Notes: a model not told the origin generated them from the letters alone. A stretch of 43,507 nucleotides of DNA from GCA-2717185 sp047517345 (GCA_047517345.1 JAKZTB010000301.1:1-43507); one strand, 5' to 3'. Shown: positions 22,254 to 31,237, counted from the stretch's first letter. A program made the numbers and translations.

Positions 22254-24278
22254 CTAATTTCCGAACAGTCTCTTCAGCACGCCGCCAACGCCCTTCTCGA
22301 TCGATTTGAACGGCTGTGCAAGCGGATTAGAGGTTTCCTCTTCCGATTCTTTCGGCGCTGCCTGCCGTGCTGCGGGTTTGCGTTTGCCTCCCTTCAGGCA
22401 AGGGTTCTCTTCGCCCGTACCCGTTTCCACCAAACTGACAATCAACGCCGGCGGAAACACGAACGCACCGAGCAGTCCACCAACCTTGCGGGCGGCGGCA
22501 AGCTTGCTCACCCCATAGGACGGCTCTGCAAAGGAGCCCGTAATGACCACCGGTACTGCCGTATTGACGGTTACGGATTTCGGTTGCGGATCGATTTCCA
22601 GGTCGAGTGTTTCAGAAGCCAGATTTATCGAGCCTTTTCCGGATATCGTCGCGTACTCCGTATCGAACAACAGCGTCTTGCTGGTCGCCAATCCGTTTTT
22701 GATGTCGAAATGGCTCACCATGCAATTAATCACCGTGAACTCTTTCTGATCGCCGGAGACGAGCTTAGCAAGAACTTTTGTCGGCCCCCCGATGAAGGTT
22801 TCGAGCGCGGTGCTTTTCATCCGCCCCTTGCCCATCGCGATCTGAGACTGCCCGCTGAGGCTCGCCATGATCGCGCGGATCGATTTGCCTTCGCCTTCGA
22901 GTTCGATCTTTGCATTGAACCGACCTTCGAGCAGATCGGTGATCGCAATATCGGTCAGGAACTTCCCGCCATCGAACTTCGATATTTCGAGCGCTGTATT
23001 CAGCACCGGCGTATCGGACGACGCATTCAGCCGCATCGAACCGTCGATCATGCCGTCGGACGCGACCGCCTTCAACGGCGTGATCCGCAAATCGCCGCCT
23101 TTCAAGTACAGGCCTATCTCGACGTTTTTCGCTTCCAGCGCCGCGATAAGGGTTTCGACTGAAATCTCTATGATGGCATCGACCGCCTTTAGTCCGTCGA
23201 GCGGCAGCGGATCGTCCGAAAACACTTTGCCGTCGTCCTTCGTTTCAGCCGTATCGGAATCGGGCCTACCCGGTTTGACGAAATCGGCAACGTCGATCCT
23301 GGTTGATTTGAAAGCCTCATCGATTGCAGGAATGCGACTGCCGAGGTCGATGGACAACGCGCCGGAGACGTCGCTGCCGCCGACCTTGGCGCTAAAATCG
23401 GAAAGCGTCAGCTTGGCGCCGATATCGCCGGCGACATGGGCCTTGACGCGATAAGGGCCGAGCGGCGGAATGGCCGCACCAGCAAGCGCCGAAAGGTCTG
23501 CAGTGCTTTCACCATCGACCGACAAGGCCAAATCCAGTTTCGGAGCCGTCATGATATCCGCGATAGCGCCTTTTAAATCGAGCTTCGCGCCACCGGCGTC
23601 AGCCGTCAGCGAAATTGGATAGGGTGTTTTCGCCGCCAGGAGAACGGACGCCGGCCCGAGCGTTCCGGTGGCAGAAATCGGCTGATCGTTGTACGACCCA
23701 CTAAACGAAATTTCGACCGGCGCATCGGCACCGTCGCCCTTCAAGGTCAAGTCGTCGACGACCAAAGACACGATTTTATTCGACGTACCATCCTTGTACG
23801 AAACACGCGCGTTCTCGATCGTAACGTGACGCAAAACCGGGATCGTTGGCGCCCCTGCCGTATCCCCCGCTTTATCGGGTGGCGCGGTCGAGAACACGTA
23901 ATTCGGCCGCCCTTCGGCATCCGTTTCGAGCAATATGTCCGCGCCTTTGAGCACCAATTTTTGAATGTCGATGGTTCCCGAAATTAGGGGTAGAAGCGCC
24001 ACCTGCACTTCAAACCTTTCGATCGTCGCCATGGCCGGGCGCGAGCCCCAATCCGCGTTGGCGAAACTGACGCCACCGACACTAAGCGACGGGGTCAAGG
24101 AAAGCGATAGTTCGATATCGCCCTCGATGGTCAAATCCCGGCCCGTCGCCTGCTTCACCTGGGCTTGCAATTCCGGCTTGTAGTCGTTGAAGTCGACCAC
24201 CGTGAGAACGACCGCCACCGCAACGACAAGAATAACGATTGCCCCCGAGAGATACTTGATTACGCGCCCGATCTTCAT
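22254..24278 (-). CDS. AsmA family protein
   Basis: A 674-residue AsmA-type protein with one N-terminal membrane helix (about 6-28) and a long beta-rich periplasmic part. The N-terminal AsmA region includes VDFNDYKPELQAQVKQATGRDLTIEGDIELSLSLTPSLSVGGVSFAN, and the C-terminal region has GEGKSIRAIMASLSGQSQIAMGKGRMK, as in the family. AsmA-like proteins form bridge-like grooves thought to move lipids to the outer membrane. ATG 24278 overlaps the HAD gene stop by 4 bases (ATGA) and has GGGGA 7 bases upstream, so I prefer it to ATG 24293. ATP12 follows after 3 bases. Confidence 0.92.
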   Translation of the reverse strand: MKIGRVIKYLSGAIVILVVAVAVVLTVVDFNDYKPELQAQVKQATGRDLTIEGDIELSLSLTPSLSVGGVSFANADWGSRPAMATIERFEVQVALLPLISGTIDIQKLVLKGADILLETDAEGRPNYVFSTAPPDKAGDTAGAPTIPVLRHVTIENARVSYKDGTSNKIVSLVVDDLTLKGDGADAPVEISFSGSYNDQPISATGTLGPASVLLAAKTPYPISLTADAGGAKLDLKGAIADIMTAPKLDLALSVDGESTADLSALAGAAIPPLGPYRVKAHVAGDIGAKLTLSDFSAKVGGSDVSGALSIDLGSRIPAIDEAFKSTRIDVADFVKPGRPDSDTAETKDDGKVFSDDPLPLDGLKAVDAIIEISVETLIAALEAKNVEIGLYLKGGDLRITPLKAVASDGMIDGSMRLNASSDTPVLNTALEISKFDGGKFLTDIAITDLLEGRFNAKIELEGEGKSIRAIMASLSGQSQIAMGKGRMKSTALETFIGGPTKVLAKLVSGDQKEFTVINCMVSHFDIKNGLATSKTLLFDTEYATISGKGSINLASETLDLEIDPQPKSVTVNTAVPVVITGSFAEPSYGVSKLAAARKVGGLLGAFVFPPALIVSLVETGTGEENPCLKGGKRKPAARQAAPKESEEETSNPLAQPFKSIEKGVGGVLKRLFGN

Positions 24279-24961
24279 CGTGTGTTCCCCCATATCGCGG
24301 CAATGACACCCGGCAGTTCCGCAAAAGTCTCCGCGATTTGTGCAGCGCCCGTCGCGACGAGTTCCTCCGACTCGTGGTATCCCCAGGTGACGCCGATAGC
24401 TTGCGCCCGTGCGCGCACCGCCATGACGATATCGTAAGTCGTGTCGCCGATCATGATCGTCGATTCCGGTACCGCTCCGGTTTCGCTCATCGCATCCAGC
24501 AAGATATCCGGATTCGGTTTACCCGGACCATCGTCTGCGGTTTTCAAGGTTATGAAATAGTCCGTTAACCCGTGGCGTTCCAATGTCGCAATCAATCCAC
24601 GGCGCGATTTTCCCGTTGCAACACCGAGCCGAATGCCTTCGACACGCAATGAATCCAAAACGTCGACGACGCCAGGATAGAGAGGCTCTTCATGTTCCGG
24701 CTGTTGGCGAATTGCGTAAGCAGCTTCCTTGTAGCTTGCTTCGACCGATTTGAGCCTGTCTTCCGCGCCGTCCGGCAACAGACGGCCAATTGCTTCACCC
24801 AAGGGCAAGCCAACCGTTCGCCGGGTCGCCTGCGCGGATGGTGCAACGAGGCCATGGGTCCGAAAAGCAGTTTCCATCGCCTCGACGATGGCGTGCTGGC
24901 TGTCCACCAACGTACCGTCGCAATCGAACACGACCAGCCTATTCGGTCCCCCATGCGTCAT
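24275..24961 (-). CDS. HAD-family hydrolase (phosphoglycolate phosphatase-like)
   Basis: A 228-residue HAD subfamily IA phosphatase. Motif I is VVFDCDGTLVDS with nucleophile D13 and acid D15, motif II is GVATGKSRRG with its Thr, the motif III lysine is in KPNPD, and motif IV is MIGDTTYDI. A helical cap lies between motifs I and II (about 22-90). Phosphoglycolate or a related sugar phosphate is the default substrate, but specificity is not readable. The start overlaps the end of the pseudouridine synthase gene (ATGA) and its stop overlaps the asmA start (ATGA), so it is coupled on both sides. Confidence 0.9.
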   Translation of the reverse strand: MTHGGPNRLVVFDCDGTLVDSQHAIVEAMETAFRTHGLVAPSAQATRRTVGLPLGEAIGRLLPDGAEDRLKSVEASYKEAAYAIRQQPEHEEPLYPGVVDVLDSLRVEGIRLGVATGKSRRGLIATLERHGLTDYFITLKTADDGPGKPNPDILLDAMSETGAVPESTIMIGDTTYDIVMAVRARAQAIGVTWGYHESEELVATGAAQIAETFAELPGVIAAIWGNTR

Positions 24962-25941
24962 CGATCCACCTCTTCGAAGGGATCTTCATCCTGATCCATG
25001 GCAAAGCCCATATGCGACCAGGTTTCGCGCATATGTGGCGGCAGCGCGGCCGACACCGCCAATCTACCCTTGCCGTTGGGATGCGGTAGCGAGATTTCTC
25101 TCGCATGCAAGTGGAGTTGCCGCGGCACCGCATCGCTCTGCAGAAACGCGTCCGCGCCGCCGTATTTTCCGTCGCAGAGGATCGGCGTCCGCATCGCTGC
25201 GGCATGAACGCGAATTTGGTGGGTTCTGCCGGTTTGCGGCCAAAAGGCAACCCAGGCGATACGATTGCCCGAGCGTTCGAGAACAGCGTACAACGTCACG
25301 GCCCGCTTGCCCTCGTCTTCGTCGACGACCATACGCTCGCCGCCGCGCGCCGGCATTTTATGCAACGGTAAATCGATCCGGCCGCGGTTGAGACTCGGCA
25401 CGCCGGCGGTCGCCGCCCAATAGATCTTGCGCGCCGACTTGCCGTTGAAACTGTGGCCAAGATGGGCGGCTGCCTTGCGGTTGCGCGCCAACACCATGAC
25501 GCCGCTGGTATCCTTGTCCAGCCGATGCACCAATCGCGGCCGCTCCGGCGCGTCGTAAGTCAAGGCGTCGAGCATGCCATCTATATGCCGAAATGTGGCG
25601 GTACCGCCTTGCACCGCAAGACCAGCCGGTTTGTCAATGACCAGAACGTCATCGTCCCGATGGATTACCAAACTACGTACGAAGCGGGTATCTTCTTCGC
25701 TCAAGGGCTCGCGTTTTTTTCGTGGCGCGGGTTGGTCGGATATCGGTGGAATGCGTACCGACTGTCCAACCGTCAGGCGTAGGCCGGCCTTCGCACGTCT
25801 GCCATCGACCCGCACCTGCCCGGTGCGCAGGAGTTTCTGAAGCCGGCCGTAACCAAGGTCCGGAAAATGCTGTTTGAACCAATGATCGAGACGAATCGCA
25901 TCTTCATCCGCCGCAACCTCGCGGGTTTCGACCCCACTCAC
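24958..25941 (-). CDS. RluA-family pseudouridine synthase (RluC/RluD-like)
   Basis: A 327-residue RNA pseudouridine synthase. An N-terminal S4 RNA-binding domain (about 17-70, LDHWFKQHFPDLGYGRLQKLLRTGQVRVDG) precedes the catalytic domain with HRLDKDTSGVMV; the catalytic aspartate is D142. Later motifs are GRTHQIRVH and LHLHAREI. It probably modifies 23S rRNA in the RluC style. The start is GTG 25941, overlapping the crcB stop by 4 bases (GTGA) and placing the S4 domain at the N-terminus. The frame remains open further upstream, but that part is a shadow of crcB. Confidence 0.92.
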   Translation of the reverse strand: MSGVETREVAADEDAIRLDHWFKQHFPDLGYGRLQKLLRTGQVRVDGRRAKAGLRLTVGQSVRIPPISDQPAPRKKREPLSEEDTRFVRSLVIHRDDDVLVIDKPAGLAVQGGTATFRHIDGMLDALTYDAPERPRLVHRLDKDTSGVMVLARNRKAAAHLGHSFNGKSARKIYWAATAGVPSLNRGRIDLPLHKMPARGGERMVVDEDEGKRAVTLYAVLERSGNRIAWVAFWPQTGRTHQIRVHAAAMRTPILCDGKYGGADAFLQSDAVPRQLHLHAREISLPHPNGKGRLAVSAALPPHMRETWSHMGFAMDQDEDPFEEVDR

Positions 25942-26318
25942 GATAAAACCGCCCGCGTCAGATGCATCGCCACGAAAAAGGCCAGGACCGCGAGGGTAAC
26001 AGACGCACCAATGTACAGTGCCGCATTGAGTATTTGTCCCTTCTGATAGAGGAATACGACGTCCATCGAGAAGGTCGAAAAAGTCGTAAAGGCGCCCAGC
26101 GCTCCAACGACAATCAGCGCACGGAGCTCCTGATTGGGAGACCAGACCAGTGCAAATACCTCTACCAAGGCCCCGAGGATGAATGAACCCAGGATATTGA
26201 TGATCAATATCCCCCACGGAAACCCGTGCCCGAGCCAATGCCCGACCTGAGCGGCGACGAAATGGCGCGAGAGTGCGCCGATCGCTCCTCCCGCTGCGAT
26301 ATAGACGATCATCTTCAT
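25938..26318 (-). CDS. crcB: Fluoride exporter CrcB/Fluc
   Basis: A 126-residue dual-topology fluoride channel of the inner membrane with four helices. Family landmarks are GGAIGALSRHF (10-20), the helix-break asparagine N41 in LIINILGSFILG, and the phenylalanine track TTFSTFSMD (78-86). It exports F- as a dimer. It heads a run of genes joined by 4-base overlaps (crcB, pseudouridine synthase, HAD, asmA). I looked for a fluoride riboswitch in the 80 bases upstream and did not see the conserved core. Confidence 0.94.
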   Translation of the reverse strand: MKMIVYIAAGGAIGALSRHFVAAQVGHWLGHGFPWGILIINILGSFILGALVEVFALVWSPNQELRALIVVGALGAFTTFSTFSMDVVFLYQKGQILNAALYIGASVTLAVLAFFVAMHLTRAVLS

Positions 26319-26398
26319 GGCGACGGACCGGTCACGCTTTCACGACCCAGCCTGAGAGCCCGTTTGAGAGGCCAGGGCGCCGACATCATACGCGAATG

Positions 26399-27709
26399 TC
26401 ATCGCCCGTCGCTTCTTTCATTCCGCAACCGGGCCCAATATTCGAGACGCTTGCGCAACTCGCGCTCGAACCCGCGCTCGACGGGGCTGTAGAATTTTTG
26501 GCGCGGCGTATCCTCCGGGAAATAATCCTGTCCCGAGAACGCATCGGGCGCATCGTGATCATAAGCGTAGCCGTCGCCGTAACCGAGATCCTTCATTAAG
26601 TTCGTCGGCGCGTTCAGGATATGTTTGGGCGGCATCAAGGACCCGGTTTCTTTGGCGTGCCGGCGTGCTGCACCGTAGGCCTTGTACGCCGCGTTGGATT
26701 TCGGCGCGGTCGCCAAATAGATGACAGCTTGCGCCAGCGCCAACTCCCCCTCCGGCGACCCGATCCGCTCGAAAGTCTCCCAAGCGGTCAGCGTCTGCAC
26801 CGCGGCCTGGGGTTCGGCGAGACCGATATCCTCGTAAGCGAAGCGCAACAGGCGCCGGGCGATGTAGCGGGGATCTTCGCCGCCGTCCAGCATGCGCGCG
26901 AGCCAGTACAGCGCCGCGTCGCAATCCGACCCGCGCAACGATTTGTGCAGCGCGCTGATCAGATTGTAATGGCCTTCCTGACTTTTGTCGTACAGTGGCG
27001 CCCTACGTTGTACGGTCTGCGCAAGCGCCGCCGTATCGAGAAGTCCGTCAACGTCCAGTGCGACGAGCTCCTCAACGAGATTCAACAAAAACCGGCCGTC
27101 TCCATCCGCCATCGCCTTGAGAGCTGCCCGCGCATCGGCGTCGAGCGGTATGGAACGCCCGACGACCGTTTCCGCCCGGGTCAGGAGCGTTTCCAACGCC
27201 TTGTCATCCAACCGATTCAAGACGAAGACCTGAGTCCGGGACAACAGCGCCCCATTTAGCTCGAAGCTCGGGTTTTCCGTCGTCGCCCCGACGAGGATGA
27301 CGGTGCCGTCTTCGACATAAGGCAGGAAACCGTCCTGCTGGGCACGATTGAATCGATGTATTTCATCGATGAACAACAGCGTGCCGCGTCCGGCGATACG
27401 ATTGCCTTTGGCGCGCACGAAAACTTTACGCAAATCGGCGACGCCCGAGAAGACGGCCGATAACGGCTCGAACACCAGGGACGTATTCTCTGCCAGCAAT
27501 CGGGCGATTGTCGTCTTGCCCGTGCCTGGCGGGCCCCACAATATGATCGAGGCGAGGCGCCCGACTTCGACCATGCGCTGGATCGCGCCGCCGGACCCCA
27601 GCAGGTGATCTTGCCCGACAACGGCATCGAGATTTTCGGGGCGAAGGCGGTCGGCGAGCGGTCGCGGCGCTTCGCTCTCGAACAAACCGGGCGCCGAATC
27701 CGCGCTCAT
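26399..27709 (-). CDS. rarA: Replication-associated recombination protein RarA (MgsA)
   Basis: A 436-residue AAA+ ATPase related to clamp loaders and WRNIP1, acting at stalled replication forks. Walker A is GPPGTGKTT (59-67), Walker B is LLFIDEIHRF (D115, E116), and sensor 1 is GATTENPSF. The C-terminal part has SALHKSLRGSDCDAALYWLARML and the RarA tetramerisation domain with KAYGAARRHAKETGSL and YPNDAP-like PDAFSGQDYFPE. The N-terminus SADSAPGLFESEAPRPLADRLRP is normal. ATG 27709 overlaps the DegP-like stop by 4 bases (ATGA), so translation is coupled to the protease gene. Confidence 0.95.
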   Translation of the reverse strand: MSADSAPGLFESEAPRPLADRLRPENLDAVVGQDHLLGSGGAIQRMVEVGRLASIILWGPPGTGKTTIARLLAENTSLVFEPLSAVFSGVADLRKVFVRAKGNRIAGRGTLLFIDEIHRFNRAQQDGFLPYVEDGTVILVGATTENPSFELNGALLSRTQVFVLNRLDDKALETLLTRAETVVGRSIPLDADARAALKAMADGDGRFLLNLVEELVALDVDGLLDTAALAQTVQRRAPLYDKSQEGHYNLISALHKSLRGSDCDAALYWLARMLDGGEDPRYIARRLLRFAYEDIGLAEPQAAVQTLTAWETFERIGSPEGELALAQAVIYLATAPKSNAAYKAYGAARRHAKETGSLMPPKHILNAPTNLMKDLGYGDGYAYDHDAPDAFSGQDYFPEDTPRQKFYSPVERGFERELRKRLEYWARLRNERSDGR

Positions 27710-29124
27710 CCGGAAACCTCGAATTGGATCGAACGGCCGTCACGCAGAATTTCGACGCGCCAGCGCGGCTGCGTCTCCGTGGTCACCCGGCTGAGGTCGG
27801 TTACTCGCTCTATCGGCGCACCATTAACGTTGCGGATAACGTCATGCGGACGGAACCCAAGCCGCGCCGCCGTCGAGCGCCTTTCGATTTTGACGACAAT
27901 GACACCATCGAGCCCCAAATCGACCCCGATCTCCTCTCCCAGCGCGGGCGACAGATTGCCGACGGTAGCACCGGCGAATGGGTTGCGTCCCCGGATCAGT
28001 GTCAAGTTTCGGCGTGGCGTTTCCGGTGGCGCTACAAGATCGAATTGCAAGGTGCGCAACTGGCCACGCCTTACGATTTTGAGGTCGACAGAGTCGCCAA
28101 TCGGTTTCGTCGCGACCCTAAACCGCAATGCCTGCACGTCGTCGACGTCGTAATTTCCGACAGTGACGATCACATCGCCGGGTTTCAGATCAGCCTGCTT
28201 GGCCGGCCCGTTTTGGCTGACTTTCTCGACCAATACGCCGACCGGCCGGGTCAAGCCCAGCGCGCTGGCAATTTCCGATGTCACCGGTTTGCCGGTAAAA
28301 CTGAGCCATGGCCTGACCAAAGGCTTGCCGCTGATCGCGCTGTCCAAAATTCGCCGCACCATATTGCTCGGCACGGCGAACCCGATACCCAAAGACCCGC
28401 CATCGCGCGAATAGATCGCAGTGTTGACGCCGATCAACCTGCCGTTCATGCCAAGCAAGGCGCCGCCCGAATTGCCGGGATTGATTGCGGCGTCGGTCTG
28501 GATGAAAGAGCGAAAATCGCTCACCCCGACCGACGTCCGGGCGAGCGCCGAAACGATACCGCTCGTCACGGTCTGACCGACTCCGAAAGGATTACCCACC
28601 GCGAGTACCAAATCCCCCACTTCGAGCGCATCGGAATCGCCGAGTTCGAGATGAGGCAGGATTTCGCCCGCAGCATCGACCTTCAGTACGGCGATATCCG
28701 TTCGCTTGTCCGCCATCACCAGCCGCGCGTCGAATTCGCGCCGGTCGGAAAGTACGACGGTAATTTCCTGCGCTTTATCGATGACATGGTTGTTGGTCAC
28801 GATAAGGCCGCTGGCCCGGACAATGACCCCCGACCCGAGCGAATTCTCCAACCGTTCGCGCGAGAAGCCCCTGAAAGGAAAATCACCAAACAAACGATTG
28901 AAAATGGGATCGTCGAACAAGGATGTCCGGCCCTTCCGCCGCACGATCCGTTTCGCATAGATATTGACGACTGCCGGCGCCGCCTTCTTGACCAACGGCG
29001 CATAACTCAGCTTGATCTGTTCCTGGCTTCGCAGGACAGACTGTGCTTCGGCGGGGCCCGCCAAATAAGCGAACAGCCCGAGAACGGCAATCCCTATAGC
29101 GCGGCACTTCATGTTCAAAATCAT
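27706..29124 (-). CDS. Do-family serine protease (DegP/DegQ-like, HtrA)
   Basis: A 472-residue periplasmic protease/chaperone. A signal peptide (about 1-28, cleavage near PAEAQ) precedes a trypsin-like domain with triad H113 (TNNHVID), D143 (RTDIAVL) and S219 (NPGNSGGALL). Two PDZ domains follow: one starting near GVLVEKVSQNGPAKQADLKPGDVI and a shorter one with DGVIVVKIERRSTAARLGFRPHDVIRNVNG. Such proteins degrade or refold damaged envelope proteins. ATG 29124 and ATG 29112 are both possible; neither has a clear Shine-Dalgarno sequence. It is the first gene after the ribosomal block and is coupled to rarA. Confidence 0.93.
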   Translation of the reverse strand: MILNMKCRAIGIAVLGLFAYLAGPAEAQSVLRSQEQIKLSYAPLVKKAAPAVVNIYAKRIVRRKGRTSLFDDPIFNRLFGDFPFRGFSRERLENSLGSGVIVRASGLIVTNNHVIDKAQEITVVLSDRREFDARLVMADKRTDIAVLKVDAAGEILPHLELGDSDALEVGDLVLAVGNPFGVGQTVTSGIVSALARTSVGVSDFRSFIQTDAAINPGNSGGALLGMNGRLIGVNTAIYSRDGGSLGIGFAVPSNMVRRILDSAISGKPLVRPWLSFTGKPVTSEIASALGLTRPVGVLVEKVSQNGPAKQADLKPGDVIVTVGNYDVDDVQALRFRVATKPIGDSVDLKIVRRGQLRTLQFDLVAPPETPRRNLTLIRGRNPFAGATVGNLSPALGEEIGVDLGLDGVIVVKIERRSTAARLGFRPHDVIRNVNGAPIERVTDLSRVTTETQPRWRVEILRDGRSIQFEVSG

Positions 29125-29130
29125 AGACGC

Positions 29131-29158
29131 TATGTATGCGCTCGCAAGCCGATTGCAA
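29131..29158 (-). promoter_or_regulatory. Weak candidate promoter of the DegP-like gene
   Basis: TTGCAA (29158-29153) and TACATA (29136-29131), spaced 16 bp on the minus strand, are the best -35/-10 pair in the gap. They would start the transcript very close to ATG 29124. The match is modest. Confidence 0.3.
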
Positions 29159-29183
29159 AGCTAGAAGCACCACAAGCAAATAA

Positions 29184-29217
29184 CAAACGGGCGGCCCGCG
29201 GACCGCCCGTTGTTTGT
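29184..29217 (-). terminator. Intrinsic terminator after rplQ
   Basis: A GC-rich stem (GGGCGG at 29189-29194 with CCGCCC at 29203-29208, extended by flanking C-G and A-T pairs) and an 8-base loop lie 20 bases past the rplQ stop. On the minus strand a T-rich stretch (TTTGTTATTTG) follows. This marks the end of the ribosomal block. Confidence 0.8.
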
Positions 29218-29236
29218 TCGGTAGACAGCGCTGCTG

Positions 29237-29656
29237 CTATTCTTCCAACTCGTCGTCGTCTTCCGGCAGCGGCCCCGAATCCAAGCCTTTTGCATCGGGG
29301 TCGCGATCGACCAGTTCGATGACCGCCATAGGCGCCGAGTCGCCGTACCGAAACCCTGCCTTGAGCACCCGCGTATAGCCGCCTTCGCGGTCGGAATAGC
29401 GTTCCGCAAGTGTCTTGAACAGCTTCGAGGTCGTCGCGTCGTCGCGCAAAATCGAATGCGCCCGCCGCCGCGTATGCAGCGTGTTACGTTTGCCCAAGGT
29501 GATCAAGCGATCGACGATCGGGCTCAATTCCTTCGCCTTCGGCAAGGTCGTCTTGATTTGTTCATGTTTCAGCAGCGCGACCGCCATGTTGGAGAACATC
29601 GCCTTCCTGTGCGAGCTCGTCCGGTTCAGCTTACGTCCGCTCATGCGATGCCGCAT
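29237..29656 (-). CDS. rplQ: 50S ribosomal protein L17
   Basis: A 139-residue large-subunit protein, last gene of the alpha operon. The start MRHRMSGRKLNRTSSHRKAMFSNM is nearly invariant for L17, and GGYTRVLKAGFRYGDSAPMAVIEL closes the core domain. About 20 acidic residues-rich positions follow the core (118-139, ending PEDDDELEE), longer than in E. coli L17. It follows rpoA by 60 bases and precedes a strong terminator. Confidence 0.97.
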   Translation of the reverse strand: MRHRMSGRKLNRTSSHRKAMFSNMAVALLKHEQIKTTLPKAKELSPIVDRLITLGKRNTLHTRRRAHSILRDDATTSKLFKTLAERYSDREGGYTRVLKAGFRYGDSAPMAVIELVDRDPDAKGLDSGPLPEDDDELEE

Positions 29657-29716
29657 GACACCAACTCCTGTCTTTCAATGGTTTAACCAGCCCGCCTCGG
29701 GACCGGAAAAGCCGCG

Positions 29717-30733
29717 TTAAAACGGCTCTTCGAGCCGCTTGACCAATTCTTCGATATTCTCGGGCGGCCAGGTCGTGATCTCCATACCGAGATGAAGCCC
29801 CATCTGCGTGAGCACTTCTTTGATTTCGTTCAAAGATTTGCGGCCAAAATTCGGCGTACGCAGCATCTCCGCCTCGGTCTTTTGCACGAGGTCGCCGATA
29901 TAGACGATGTTGTCGTTCTTCAGGCAGTTCGCCGAACGGACCGACAATTCAAGCTCGTCCACCTTGCGCAACTGATTCCGATTGAACGGCAGATCCGTCG
30001 GCGCTTCCTCGGTGACCCGTGTTTCCGGTTCCTCGAAATTGATGAAGAGTTGAAGCTGGTCCTGCAGAATGCGTGCTGCGTAGGCGACCGCATCGTCCGG
30101 CGTTAGTGCGCCGTTCGTTTCGATCTGCATCGACAGTTTGTCGTAGTCGGTAACCTGACCGACACGCGTGTTCTCAACCTTGTAGGAAATCCGGCGAGTT
30201 GGACTGAATACGGAATCGATCGGTATCAAACCGATCGGCGCGTCTTCCGGCCGATTCTGCGTCGCCGCTACGTATCCGGTGCCGGTCTCGACCGTCATCT
30301 CCATGGAAATCTTAGCACCTTCGTCCAAGGCGCAGATGACCAGGTCCGGATTCATAATCTCGACGTCATGCCCGGTCTCGATCTTGGATGCCGTAATCTC
30401 ACCAGGGCCTTCGGCCATCAGATGGATTTTCTTCGGCCCCTCACCGTGCATGCGCAAGGCCAATACCTTTATATTGAGCACGATGTCGGTGACATCCTCG
30501 CGAACGCCTGCGATCGATGAGAATTCGTGCAATACGCCATCGATTTGAACCGACGTCACGGCAGCACCGTGCAGGGACGACAGCAATACGCGACGCAGCG
30601 CGTTGCCCAGCGTCAGTCCAAAACCGCGTTCCAGCGGCTCGGCCACGACCGTTGCGGTGCGACTGGCATCGTCGCCCGGTTCTACGTTCAACTTGTTCGG
30701 CTTAATAAGCGCTTGCCAATTTTTCTGGATCAC
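29717..30733 (-). CDS. rpoA: DNA-directed RNA polymerase subunit alpha
   Basis: The 338-residue alpha subunit of RNA polymerase. The N-terminal assembly domain contains LERGFGLTLGNALRRVLLSS, and the C-terminal DNA-binding domain contains ELSVRSANCLKNDNIVYIGDLVQKTEAEMLRTPNFGRKSLNEIKEVL, which contacts UP elements and activators. The start codon is GTG 30733, with AGAGG 8 bases upstream. It lies between rpsK (114-base gap) and rplQ in the standard alpha-operon order. Confidence 0.98.
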   Translation of the reverse strand: MIQKNWQALIKPNKLNVEPGDDASRTATVVAEPLERGFGLTLGNALRRVLLSSLHGAAVTSVQIDGVLHEFSSIAGVREDVTDIVLNIKVLALRMHGEGPKKIHLMAEGPGEITASKIETGHDVEIMNPDLVICALDEGAKISMEMTVETGTGYVAATQNRPEDAPIGLIPIDSVFSPTRRISYKVENTRVGQVTDYDKLSMQIETNGALTPDDAVAYAARILQDQLQLFINFEEPETRVTEEAPTDLPFNRNQLRKVDELELSVRSANCLKNDNIVYIGDLVQKTEAEMLRTPNFGRKSLNEIKEVLTQMGLHLGMEITTWPPENIEELVKRLEEPF

Positions 30734-30847
30734 CTATGCGACCTCTCGTCTCCGTTTGTTTCACCGCCAGCGATGAGGCGATGAACAAACTTAGTTTCAA
30801 TTATGCCGACGGCACGCGGACGCACCGTTTTTTCGGGCTGAACGGCC

Positions 30848-31237
30848 CTAAACCCGGCGTCGTTTTGGCGGCCGGCACCCGTTGTGCGGAATAGGCGTCA
30901 CATCGCGGATAGCCGTGATCGTGAACCCGGCAGCAGACAACGCGCGCAACGCTGACTCGCGGCCGGAACCCGGGCCCTTGACGCAGACTTCCAGCGTCTT
31001 CACGCCGTGCTCCTGCGCTTTGCGGCCAGCATCCTCTGCCGCCATTTGTGCGGCATAGGGTGTCGATTTGCGGCTGCCCCGGAATCCTTGACTACCTGCC
31101 GAGGACCATGAGATCGCGTTTCCTTGCACGTCGGTAATCGTGACCTTGGTATTGTTGAAGGTCGCGCTGACGTGGGCGACGCCAGACGTAATGTTTTTTC
31201 GCTCGCTACGGCGAACGCGCGTTGCGGTTTTGGCCAT
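30848..31237 (-). CDS. rpsK: 30S ribosomal protein S11
   Basis: A 129-residue small-subunit protein of the platform, near the 3' end of 16S rRNA. KKNI-like RKNITSGVAHVSATFNNTKVTITD and SSAGSQGFRGSRKSTPYAAQMAAEDA are typical, and the C-terminus ends in PHNGCRPPKRRRV. Normal length, 15 bases after rpsM. Confidence 0.98.
   Translation of the reverse strand: MAKTATRVRRSERKNITSGVAHVSATFNNTKVTITDVQGNAISWSSAGSQGFRGSRKSTPYAAQMAAEDAGRKAQEHGVKTLEVCVKGPGSGRESALRALSAAGFTITAIRDVTPIPHNGCRPPKRRRV

Noticed and set aside
25942..26238. N-terminal extension of the pseudouridine synthase to ATG-like start at 26238
   Set aside because: The extra 99 residues are a shadow of crcB; the S4 domain and the GTGA overlap fix the start at GTG 25941.
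26319..26398. Possible fluoride riboswitch upstream of crcB
   Set aside because: The 80-base gap lacks the conserved core (GATGG near the 5' stem and the CTGATGGC-like 3' segment).
27724..29322. A 532-codon open frame on the plus strand, antisense to the DegP-like gene
   Set aside because: It is a codon-usage shadow of a clear protease gene in GC-rich DNA and has no domain sense. Similar long antisense frames at 5057-6211, 13578-14648, 16679-18091, 21765-23162, 32937-34286 and 38515-39876 were rejected for the same reason.
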